Shown here: positions 34,213 to 43,200 of the stretch, piece by piece
Position numbering within the stretch: the first letter of the stretch is position 1
How the letters are laid out: each line of letters starts with the position of its first letter
Origin: JACPYM01 sp031423495
Lineage (GTDB): Bacteria; Acidobacteriota; Blastocatellia; RBC074
Assembly: GCA_031423495.1 (NCBI GenBank)
Contig: JANPFP010000264.1
Coordinates: 9,658 to 73,657 of the forward strand
Direction of reading: 5' to 3'
DNA: 64,000 bases
The notes under the pieces: generated by a model
The model's database searches: none
What the model was told of the DNA's origin: nothing
Seen by the model: the letters and a program-made list of their open reading frames with translations, nothing else
Position numbers and translations under genes: made by a program

Positions 34213-35286
34213 ATGCGAATGGTTTACGTCGTGATGTGGTTGAGTGTTTGTCTGATGAGCTTTTTGGCGGCGATGGCATTTTCTCAAACTGGCCCGAAGC
34301 GTGATGACGCGCGGCAGGCTTTGCTGAAATTGCTCGAACGTCCGCGTGTAGCGTTGGCGGCGCAATCCGCCGTGCAGGAAAGCGCGAACGGCTTGGCGCG
34401 CGAATCGTTTTCTTTCGCCTCAGAAGGTACTGGCGAAGCCGGTGAGCGCGTGACGGGCTTGCTCGTCAAGCCAAACAATACATTGGCTCAATCATCAGGC
34501 CGCCGTTCCGTCGTCATCGCCTTGCACGGTACGGGCGGCAATAAAGAAAGCCAGTTGCCGCTGCTCAACGAACTCGCGGCAAAGGGCTTCATTGCCATTG
34601 CTATTGACGGGCGGCATCACGGCGCGCGCATCAAGTCGGGGAAAAAAGGCGGGGCAGAATACGTTGATGCGATGTGGCAAACGTGGCGTACCGGCCAAGG
34701 CAAGCCGTTTTTATATGACACCGTGTGGGACGTGATGCGGCTGTTGGATTATCTCGAAACACGCGCCGATGTTGACGCCAACCGCATCGGTGCGATTGGT
34801 TTTTCAAAAGGCGGGATGGAGCTTTATCTCGCCGCCGCGCTTGATGAGCGGCTTGCCGTCGTCGTGCCGTGCATTGGGGTGCAGAGTTTCAAATACGCTT
34901 TGGATCACGACGCGTGGCAATCGCGGGCGGGTACGTTTCAGGCGGCGTTGGAGGCGGCTGCGAAAGACGCAGGCGAACCGGTAGGCGCGGCGTTCCTGCG
35001 CAAGTTTTATGACCGCGTCGTACCGGGCATTTACGGCAAGTTCGATGGGCCGCAGATGTTGCCATTGATCGCGCCGCGTCCGTTGCTGGCAATCAACGGC
35101 GAGATTGACGCGCGCACTCCATTGGTGGGCGTAGAGGAATGCGCGACGGCAGCACACAAGGCATATGACAAAGCTAAAGCGTCAGATAAATTCGTGTTGC
35201 ACATTCAGCCCAAAACCGGCCACGCGGTTACGCTCGCCGCGAAACAGTTGGCGCTGGAATGGTTCGTGCGGTGGTTGAAACCGTGA
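34213..35286 (+). CDS. Secreted alpha/beta hydrolase (dienelactone/acetyl xylan esterase-like)
   Basis: A 357-aa exported serine hydrolase: signal peptide about 1-25 (SFLAAMAFSQ), oxyanion segment ALHGTGGNKES (about 103-113), nucleophile elbow GFSKGGME with Ser198, then INGEIDARTP (acid) and KTGHAVT (His). The order fits a canonical Ser-Asp-His triad in the prolyl-oligopeptidase/acetyl-esterase group. GAGAGGAA lies just upstream of the ATG. It is 50 bases downstream of the M1 peptidase and may be co-transcribed, suggesting joint degradation of external polymers. The substrate is unknown. Confidence 0.85.
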   Translation: MRMVYVVMWLSVCLMSFLAAMAFSQTGPKRDDARQALLKLLERPRVALAAQSAVQESANGLARESFSFASEGTGEAGERVTGLLVKPNNTLAQSSGRRSVVIALHGTGGNKESQLPLLNELAAKGFIAIAIDGRHHGARIKSGKKGGAEYVDAMWQTWRTGQGKPFLYDTVWDVMRLLDYLETRADVDANRIGAIGFSKGGMELYLAAALDERLAVVVPCIGVQSFKYALDHDAWQSRAGTFQAALEAAAKDAGEPVGAAFLRKFYDRVVPGIYGKFDGPQMLPLIAPRPLLAINGEIDARTPLVGVEECATAAHKAYDKAKASDKFVLHIQPKTGHAVTLAAKQLALEWFVRWLKP

Positions 35287-35339
35287 GCTTGGCGTGAGGG
35301 TGAGCTTGGCGGATAATCGGATTGAGGCCAGTTGGTTTT

Positions 35340-35690
35340 ATGGAATCGGAGAACGAACGAATCGAACGTTATCGTCAAGCGATACAAGACCTGCTGAATT
35401 ACCTGGCGGGCGGCGGACCGGTGTTGGGAACCAGCATTTACGACAAGGCTTTGTTCGACACGCAACAGGATCGTTACGCCGTCATCGGAACAGGTTGGCA
35501 CAACGAGAAATACTGTTGCGACGTGGTCGCGCTGATCGAAATCATTGACGGCAAAGTTTGGATTCAGGCGAATAACACGGACGTGGCGATTCCTCGCAAG
35601 CTGTGGGAAGCAGGCGTAGCGAAAAGCGATATGGTTTTGGGTTATCGTCCGCCGGAATTAGGCGTGTCGTGGGAGATGGCTACTAGCTGA
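35340..35690 (+). CDS. XisI-like protein (fdxN excision controlling factor family)
   Basis: A 116-aa protein matching the XisI family. The start has a helical ERIERYRQAIQDLLNYL; DRYAVIGTGWHNEKY follows. The diagnostic IEIIDGKVWIQANNTD, then RKLWEAGVAKSDMVLGYRPP, close the protein. In heterocyst-forming cyanobacteria XisI with XisH and XisF controls excision of the fdxN element, but the family is widespread where no such element exists and its biochemical role is unclear. No XisH is adjacent. The ATG at 35340 is chosen over a TTG at 35322. Confidence 0.82.
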   Translation: MESENERIERYRQAIQDLLNYLAGGGPVLGTSIYDKALFDTQQDRYAVIGTGWHNEKYCCDVVALIEIIDGKVWIQANNTDVAIPRKLWEAGVAKSDMVLGYRPPELGVSWEMATS

Positions 35691-35712
35691 TTTCAGTTGA
35701 GAGGAGTTTTTT

Positions 35713-35928
35713 ATGAGTGTTGCTACATACGAAGCGATTGTTGAACAAGGGCAAATCAAATTACCCATTCATGTGCGGCTGCCTGAACACGCGAAAATTT
35801 ATATCGTTGTCCCAAACGCCGACGAAGTGCAGACCCTTTATTTTCGTAGCCCGCATTTGGCGCACCGTGAACAAGCGGCCAGGCTGGTCAAAGAGGTGAG
35901 CGAGGAGCCAGAAGATGCCAGCGTATGA
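35713..35928 (+). CDS. AF2212-like small antitoxin-type protein
   Basis: A 71-aa protein. The N-terminal half, ATYEAIVEQGQIKLP then VRLPEHAKIYIVVP, is the beta-hairpin pattern of AF2212/DUF104-like proteins, usually treated as antitoxin-like. The C-terminal half is charged and probably helical. GAGGAG lies 7 to 8 bases before the ATG. Its 3' end overlaps the retropepsin gene by 14 bases, which implies coupled translation. A true toxin is not seen; the protease is the only partner. Confidence 0.65.
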   Translation: MSVATYEAIVEQGQIKLPIHVRLPEHAKIYIVVPNADEVQTLYFRSPHLAHREQAARLVKEVSEEPEDASV

Positions 35929-36310
35929 TGACCAATTGTTTTCACCTCCGGCTCCTGTTGCGCGTGTTATGTTGCATAATCCCGCCAACGGAATGTCGAT
36001 GAGCGAGGTTTTGATGTTGATTGATCCGGGAGCGGACAGCAGCTTGTTGCCTCAGCCAGCCATTGAGCAATTGGGCATACCAACGCACCTTGGGCAGCAG
36101 TTTGAACTCGAGGCCTTTGATGGAAGCAAGAGCGCGGCGCTTTTAGTCATCGCGGAGTTGGTCTTTTTGAGGAAAACCTTCAAGGGAGAATTTTTGCTCG
36201 TCAATCAGCCAACCCAAATTTACGGGATTTTAGGGCGTGACGTTTTGAATAAGGTTCGTTTGTTGCTGAACGGCCCGCAATTGAATTGGGAAGAGGTTCG
36301 TCTGAAATGA
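35915..36310 (+). CDS. Retropepsin-like aspartic protease
   Basis: A 131-aa single-domain aspartic protease of the retroviral-pepsin type. The catalytic turn reads LMLIDPGADSS (Asp37-Pro-Gly-Ala), in place of the usual DTGA or DSGA, and the flap-following motif is YGILGRDVLN. Retropepsins work as homodimers, each subunit giving one Asp. GAGGAG lies about 7 bases before the ATG, inside the preceding antitoxin-like gene. There is no signal peptide, so it is cytoplasmic. A regulatory protease acting on its small partner is a speculation. Confidence 0.8.
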   Translation: MPAYDDQLFSPPAPVARVMLHNPANGMSMSEVLMLIDPGADSSLLPQPAIEQLGIPTHLGQQFELEAFDGSKSAALLVIAELVFLRKTFKGEFLLVNQPTQIYGILGRDVLNKVRLLLNGPQLNWEEVRLK

Positions 36311-36336
36311 AACTGTGCAAAACGGAAGGAAAAAGA

Positions 36337-37731
36337 ATGAATCACAATCAAAGAAACTGGCTTTCAATCTCGCGCCGCGAACTCTTACGCGCCAGCGGCC
36401 TCAGCATTGCGGGCGGCTATCTCAACGCCTTTGTGCCGCGCAATGTGAGCGCGGCGCAAAAAGTGCAACCCAAGGCGACGGCGCGGCAGGTGTTGTTCGT
36501 CAATCTTGATGGCGGGATGAGTCAGGTAGATTCGCTCGATGCCAAAGAGGGCGCGTGGACGCCGAGTTATTTCGATATTCGCAGTTTCGGCAATGACCTC
36601 AAGCTGCCGGCGGGCGTATTCAAACAATTGCCCGGCGTGTTGAATAAGCTGACCGTCGTGCGTTCGATGGCGGCGTGGGACGTAGTGCATGGCCGCGCGC
36701 AATACTACATTCAGACCGGGCATCCGCTGAATCTGGCGCTGTCGAAAGAAGTGCCTTCGTTAGGTGCGGTCGTATGTTCTGAGTTGGCTGCACAGCGCAA
36801 GGCGTCGGATTCGCTGCCCGGTTATATTGCGATGAATCTGGCGGGCAATCAGGCGGGGTTAATCAATCAGGGTTTTATGTCGGCGGAATACGGCCCGATG
36901 AGTTTGAGCGTAGGCGATGCGCCGCCCAATCTGGCTCCGCCCAAAGGTCAGGAAGCGACGATGGCGCGGCGTTGGGAACGCTTGCAACAAATGGATAGCG
37001 CGTTGCGTTCGGGCAAAGAAGCCGACCGCAGCTTCGGCGATTTTCACGAATACTATCGCGGTGCGTGGGCGATCATGAATGATCCGCGTGTGGCTGAAAT
37101 CTTCAGCCTCAGCGACGAAGACAAGAAGCGTTATGGTTCGAGCAGCATCGGCAATTCGCTGGCGTTGTCGCGCAATCTGTTCAAGGCTGATGCGGGTACG
37201 CGATTTATTATGGCGAGCCACGGCGGCTGGGATCATCACGGGAATATCTACAAAGAAAATTCGCGCAATCACATTGTCTTGATGAAAGAGTTAGACGTAG
37301 CGTTCAGCGCGTTGCTGAATGATTTAGACAGCACTCCGTCAAAGCATGAAAAAGGCAAGACGCTGCTTGACGAAACGCTGGTGATTGCGATGAGCGAGTT
37401 TGGGCGTTCGCCGGGTGCAATCAGCGAGACGCGCAAAGGCCGTGAACATTACATGCCGGTCAATTGCGGCATGCTCGCGGGCGGCGGCATTCGTCGTGGC
37501 GCAGTCATCGGCAAGACCGACGAGGCGGGCGGCAAAATCACCGATGCGGGTTGGTCAGGTAAGCGTCCGATTTATATGGAAGACATGGCCTGTACGATTT
37601 ATTCGGCACTCGGTATTGATTGGACGAAGAGCATTGACACCACACCCTCAGGCCGCGCGTTTCATTATGTCGAACCGGCGTCGGGGACGAAATATATGAA
37701 CTTCCAGCCGGTCAAAGAATTTTTTGCGTGA
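36337..37731 (+). CDS. Tat-exported DUF1501 protein (sulfatase-like fold)
   Basis: A 464-aa protein with a twin-arginine signal (ISRRELLRASGLSIAGG) and the DUF1501 body: FVNLDGGMSQVDSLDAK (about 50-65), VRSMAAWDVVHGRAQYYIQTG, MASHGGWDHHGN and VIAMSEFGRSP. DUF1501 proteins share the alkaline-phosphatase/sulfatase fold and are typical of Planctomycetes and Acidobacteriota, often beside a DUF1800 gene, which is absent here. AAGGAA lies before the ATG at 36337; an in-frame start at 36286 would overlap the retropepsin gene. The reaction is unknown. Confidence 0.85.
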   Translation: MNHNQRNWLSISRRELLRASGLSIAGGYLNAFVPRNVSAAQKVQPKATARQVLFVNLDGGMSQVDSLDAKEGAWTPSYFDIRSFGNDLKLPAGVFKQLPGVLNKLTVVRSMAAWDVVHGRAQYYIQTGHPLNLALSKEVPSLGAVVCSELAAQRKASDSLPGYIAMNLAGNQAGLINQGFMSAEYGPMSLSVGDAPPNLAPPKGQEATMARRWERLQQMDSALRSGKEADRSFGDFHEYYRGAWAIMNDPRVAEIFSLSDEDKKRYGSSSIGNSLALSRNLFKADAGTRFIMASHGGWDHHGNIYKENSRNHIVLMKELDVAFSALLNDLDSTPSKHEKGKTLLDETLVIAMSEFGRSPGAISETRKGREHYMPVNCGMLAGGGIRRGAVIGKTDEAGGKITDAGWSGKRPIYMEDMACTIYSALGIDWTKSIDTTPSGRAFHYVEPASGTKYMNFQPVKEFFA

Positions 37732-37902
37732 TGCGGTTCCTCGCCGCCGTTGCGGTTGCAAAAAGCTGCCTCGGCCTTACAACAAAAATGCAGCCATTGG
37801 CCCCATCAGGCTGACCAAACGATAAACAATAGATTGCTATAAGCCCCTTGCCCAGTTCTCTCATTCGCAAATATCGATAACCTTCTCGCTCAGGAGTATT
37901 GC

Positions 37903-39918
37903 ATGAAATTCGCTTCGCGCTCAGTCGCCGGTTCGCTGATTTTTACCCTCGTCTTGCTGGGGTTGGCTGTCTTTGGGCTGCGCGCTGCTTCGGCGAAGCG
38001 GCGGGCTTTAGCTCAAACACCATCCATCCAAGTCGCTGGTCAAGTCGCTGGTCAAGTCGCTGACGCATTAGCCAGACGCGGCGCTTCAGCCGAGGTGCAA
38101 GAGCGTTATGCCGCAGCCGTGCGGCGGCATTGCGGGATGACGCGTTATGCGAGCGCGCCCGATCAATGGCTCGGCGACGAACAGCAATCCAGTTGGCAAT
38201 CGTTGGCGTTTGAGGCCGCGCGTAAAGCCGACGATCCGTGCCAGGCCGAGGTTGTGCCGAAGCTGGATTTCAACGATGAGCAGGTGCGGTTCACGACGGG
38301 TGTTGCGGTTCATGAAAACAAGCAAGGTTTGCGGTGGATGGGCGCGACAGCGGCGCATGGATTGTGGCGCGGTGACGAACGTGACACGCAACGTATGCAG
38401 CCGATTTCAGGCAGTGGCTTAGTGGTTGATTCATCGGATGGGCAAGTCGTCTATGTCATCAACCGCGATGGCACTGTGCAACGTTCGCGCGATGGCGGTG
38501 CAAGTTTCGCGGCGGCGCATGAAGGCATCGTCAATGACGGCTTGAATGACAATGGGCGCGGCGCGCCGTTGAGTCTGGATGTCAACGATGCCCAGCGTTT
38601 ATGGACGGGCGGACGCGCCTTGTGGCGCAGCCGTGATGGCGCAACCCTTTGGGAACCCGCCAGCGCGAGCCTGCCTGGGAGTGAAGCGAATCGCGTAAGT
38701 GCCATTGCCGTCCAAGCCTTTGACAGTAATCACGTACTCGTCGGCACGAGTGAAGGTGACATTTTGCGCAGCCACTCAGCCTTGAGCGCGAATGCCGAAA
38801 CTGTTTGGCAAAGCGTCAAACCGCGCGATGGTTTTATTTCATCCATTGTCACTCATCCTTATTATCCCAATGTCGCTTACGTTACTTACACGACTTACCT
38901 TTCATCTTATCAAGCTCATCTGTGGCGTACGCAAGATGGCGGTGCGAGTTGGCAGCCGTTGGGCGAAAGCGATTTGCCGGAAGTCGCAGCGCATGCGTTG
39001 GCGCTTGATCCGGCCAATGCGTTGCGGATGTGGCTGGGCACCGATGTCGGCGTATTCGTTTCGCTCGATGGCGGCGAGCATTGGGCCGTCGAAGCAACTG
39101 GTTTCGGCGCGGCGGTTACTGAGGCGTTGTCTATCGCGCAAAACGGTCTGGATATTTCGCTGCTGGCTTTCACGCACGGGCGCGGCGTATGGCGGGTGCG
39201 GCTAGCTGAATCGTCACAGCAATGCTCTTATTCGCTGGCCCCCGGTGGGTTATTTTTCGACGCGAGCGGCGGTAACGGTACGATAAACGTAGCGACCAGT
39301 GTGAACTGTACGTGGACGGTTTCAGGCGTACCTAACTGGATGACGATCACCAGCGGAGCCGGTGGCTTGGGCAGCGGAACGGTGATGTTAACGGTTGCGC
39401 CGAATACCGCATTGCAGGCGCGTGTCGTGTCGTTAGCGATTGCCGGACGCACTTTCACGGTTGAACAAAACGGACAAAACGGCAATTGCGTAACCTTGCC
39501 GATTCAACCTGAACAGGCCATCAGCGGCGCGTTAGCTGAAGGCGATTGTCGGCGCGACAATTTTTCGCTTGCCTGGGCCGATAAGTATTCCTACCGCGGG
39601 CGCGCGGGTGAATTGGTTGCGGTGACGATGAATGCGCCAGGGTTTTTCAGTCGTATTCAGTTGATCGGGGCCGGTAGCGCAGTTTTGCAAGATTCGGGTT
39701 TTAGCAACATTCAGGTTGGCATTGCGCGGCTGCCGAATTTTGGGGTTTATCAATTGCCGGAAAATGGCGAATACATCATTCAAGCGACATCCATCCAAAG
39801 TAACGTGACAGGGGAATATGGCTTAACTTTGCATAGTTTTCCGGCGGGTTGTGACAGCTTCACCTTCTTGCCAGGGAATCGGGCTTTCGATGCGACGGGT
39901 GGGCAAGGCAGCTTGTAA
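37903..39918 (+). CDS. N-terminal fragment of giant secreted BNR/BACON/PPC protein, truncated by in-frame stop
   Basis: A 671-aa open frame with AGGAG 7 bases before the ATG. It has a signal/anchor segment (about 9-30), three 4-residue QVAG-type tandem repeats (near 43-54), and a BNR/sialidase-like propeller region (about 130-440) with SRDGGASF, TQDGGASW and SLDGGEHW. A first BACON domain (about 443-525) and a first PPC domain (about 527-645) follow. The second BACON domain is cut by TAA at 39916-39918 in the context SL-stop-V, where a later copy reads SLQV. The original protein continued in the same frame to about 40258. It could still be secreted as a shorter protein. Confidence 0.8.
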   Translation: MKFASRSVAGSLIFTLVLLGLAVFGLRAASAKRRALAQTPSIQVAGQVAGQVADALARRGASAEVQERYAAAVRRHCGMTRYASAPDQWLGDEQQSSWQSLAFEAARKADDPCQAEVVPKLDFNDEQVRFTTGVAVHENKQGLRWMGATAAHGLWRGDERDTQRMQPISGSGLVVDSSDGQVVYVINRDGTVQRSRDGGASFAAAHEGIVNDGLNDNGRGAPLSLDVNDAQRLWTGGRALWRSRDGATLWEPASASLPGSEANRVSAIAVQAFDSNHVLVGTSEGDILRSHSALSANAETVWQSVKPRDGFISSIVTHPYYPNVAYVTYTTYLSSYQAHLWRTQDGGASWQPLGESDLPEVAAHALALDPANALRMWLGTDVGVFVSLDGGEHWAVEATGFGAAVTEALSIAQNGLDISLLAFTHGRGVWRVRLAESSQQCSYSLAPGGLFFDASGGNGTINVATSVNCTWTVSGVPNWMTITSGAGGLGSGTVMLTVAPNTALQARVVSLAIAGRTFTVEQNGQNGNCVTLPIQPEQAISGALAEGDCRRDNFSLAWADKYSYRGRAGELVAVTMNAPGFFSRIQLIGAGSAVLQDSGFSNIQVGIARLPNFGVYQLPENGEYIIQATSIQSNVTGEYGLTLHSFPAGCDSFTFLPGNRAFDATGGQGSL

Positions 39919-40258
39919 GTCGCGGCGGGCGGCGGTTGCCCGTGGATGGCGGCGTCCAATGTTGATTGGGTGACGATTACGCAAGGCGCGACAGGCAGCG
40001 GCAGTTTGCCGGTACGTTTCATGGTTGCGCCCAATGCCGGTGCTTTTCGTTCCGCCACACTGACGATTGCCTCGCAAGCCTATCGCATCGAACAGGCAGG
40101 CGCGGGCGGTAGTTGTTCGCCGGTTCCGATTCTCAGCAATCAACCGGTGACTTATGCCTTGAGTTCAAACGATTGTCGCGCGCGGTTCCAGCCGAATTTC
40201 AGCGGCGGCGAGAATCCTCCTGCTCGGCTTTACCAGTTCACGGCCAGCGCCGGGCAGC

Positions 40259-43200
40259 GTGAGTGCGAGCTTATTGCGCCTGCCGAACTTTGATTCCTCT
40301 TACGCGATGTATCTTGCCGCTTCCAACGGGACGGTATTAGAGACCAGAAACCATGACAGGTTTAATTCATCGTCGCTGACCGTATCGCTCGATACCGTCA
40401 TTCCGGCGGATGGCACCTATTTCATCGAAGTCACAGGTACCGCGACGAACCCGCGCGCCACTTTCACACTGAATTTCTCTTTGACGCAGTTGGGGTGCGG
40501 CTATGCGCTCGTGCCTGCGCTGCGGCGCTTTGAAGCGAGCGGCGGCACGGGCGATTTGAATGTGACCAGCGGCGCGAACTGTCAGTGGCGGGCGGCGACC
40601 GACGCGAGTTGGATCACGTTGGCTGCGACAGCGGCGGGCACGGGCAGTGGCACATTGCGCTATACGGTTGCATCCAATACGACGAACACCTTGCGGCGCG
40701 GCACGATTCAGTTAGACCGGCAAACCCACGTGATCGAACAGGCAGGGAACGGTGGCAGTTGCAGCGTAGTTACGACAGCGATAGGCCAAACGGTGAACGG
40801 TTCGCTGGTGCAAGCCGATTGCTTCTCACGGTTGCGCACTTACGCGCCTGATTCCACCTTTTATTCTGATCGTTATGTGTTCACGGGAACGGCAGGGCAG
40901 CCGGTGCAATTTCGTGTGAATTCCGCCGGTTTTGCGCCGCATCTCTATTTGTTCAATGCCGCAGGAATGGTGCTGGCCGAAGCCGGTGGCAGTTTACCGT
41001 CGGGCGCGAGCGGTGATTTTTATTTGTTGCCGACAGACGGCGAATACACGTTGGAAGTCACCACTGAATATGCACGTGCTGGCGGTGCTTACACTTTGAC
41101 CTTGGCGACGCCGGGCGGAGCGGCGAATAGCTGCGCTTATCGCATTACGCCTGAGGGCGGCAGATTCGATGCGGCAGGTGGCAGCGATACGTTGTCGGTC
41201 ACGGCAGGGAATGGTTGCGCGTGGGCTGCGCAATCGAATGCGAGTTGGTTGCGCATTACCGAAGGCGCAGCGGGCAGAGGCAATGGCGCGGTCAAATTCA
41301 CCGTGGCGGCAAACAACACAACCGTGTTGCGTCGCGCAGTCGTGACGATTGCCGGGCAAGAGTTCGCCATTCAACAAGCAGGCGACGGCGGCAGATGTTC
41401 GTCGCAAGCCCTCACGGTCAATCAAATGGTAAGCGGTACCTTGACGAATGCTGATTGCCGCGCGCGGTTTCCTTTCACCGAAGGCTCAGACGGAGGGCCG
41501 AGCGATTTGTATTCGTTCAACGTACAAGCGGGCGAACAGCTTCAGGTGTTATGGCTTACGCCGTTTGCCTCTGTGAGCGTGGTGCTGGCCGATGCCAGCG
41601 GACGCGTCGTGTTGAGCAACGATCCCCACGGGCCCAGCGGACCTAATCGCGAACGTTTGCCCGGCATTGGGTTTTTCACGCTGCCGACGACAGGCGCATA
41701 TCTGTTGGAAGTATCGGGAGCGCTCACAGCTTATGACCTAACCGTCAAATCAATCGCTGCGAATTGCCAATACAAGCTCAGTGCGAATCAGTTTACCTTC
41801 GATAGCGAAGCCAGCAGCGGCAGCTTTGACGTAACGGTTGACGCCGGTTGCAACTGGATCACCGAAACGAATGTTGATTGGTTGACGATTACGGCGGGTC
41901 AATCTGGCAGCGGCAGCGGTAGGGTGAGTTTTTCGTTGGCGGCGAATGCCGCAGCCTCCGCACGCGTGGCAAGGAGTATCACCATCGCAGGCCAAAGCGT
42001 CGGATTGATTCAGGCTGGGATGAATGGCAATTGTTTGCTGCGCGCTTTGCCTATCGGCACCACGGTCAATGCGAGTTTTTCGCAGGGCGATTGCGCGTGG
42101 CCTACGTCGCAAGGGTTCAGTTTTTTGGGAGATCGCTATTGGTTCGATTTTACCGAAGGCCAGCAATTTGCCGTTGTCACTGCGGGCGGTACACAGCAAC
42201 AGCCGTTGAATGCTTACCTGACCTTAACTGATGAAACAGGCGCTGTTCTCGCTGAAAGCGATTCATCGGGAGCGACGCTCTCAGGACGCTTGCGGCAAGA
42301 CGGTTTCATCGTCTTGCCGCGTACCGGTCGCTATCTCATCACGGCTTATTCTCGTTACGGATTCACGGGCGATTACACGATTCGGATTGAGAGGCCGACG
42401 AGTTGCACATATCTGTTGGCGTCACCGGCGGGCTTTTTTGATAGCGGTATCTCGACGGGAACGATGCGTGTCGTAAGTGGCAGCGGTTGCGCGTGGATGG
42501 CGACGGTGAACGCTGCACCGTGGTTGACGATCACGCAGGGAGCGAGCGGCACAGGCAATGGAACCATTACCTATGTGGCGGCAGCGAATACCGCCGCCAC
42601 GTTGCGCCTGGCGACGATCAGTGTCGCGGGACAGTCTTTCTTCGTTACCCAGGCCGGTGTCGGAGGCAATTGCGCGACGCGCCCGTTGGCGTTGAATCAA
42701 ATGGTGCAAGGCAGCTTGAATCAAGCGGATTGTACTGCGTCACTCGGACAAAATTTCAATCCGCAGACGATGGCTGATCGTTTCAGCTTTACCGGCAAAG
42801 TCGGAGATCGCATCGCGCCCTTGTTGATTACTGCTTCGCCGTTTCTTAACAGCAATCTGCTTGATCCTAGTGGGAGACTCCGACAGCTATCTATAAATTC
42901 TATCGGCGAAGGAGAATTTTTTACCCTCGATCAGTCTGGCGTTTATCAACTGGAGTTGGCGGCACCACGATTCTCAGATTCCCCAATGGTGTTGGATTAT
43001 CGCCTGGCGATGCGACAGATGGCGGCAGGTTGCACTTATAGCATTAGTTCATCATTGCAAACGCTGGAAGCAGCGGGCGGAACAGGCAGCTTCAACGTCA
43101 GTCCTTCGAGTGGTTGTGCGTGGACGGCGGGGAGTACTGAAAGCTGGATTACCTTGACGACGGCTAACGGTATTGGCAATGGCGCGGTGCGTTTTACGGT

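Noticed and set aside
38029..38064. Three 12-bp tandem repeats (CAAGTCGCTGGT) as a possible CRISPR or minisatellite
   Set aside because: They are short, contiguous without spacers, in frame, and encode QVAG repeats in the signal-proximal region of a secreted protein.
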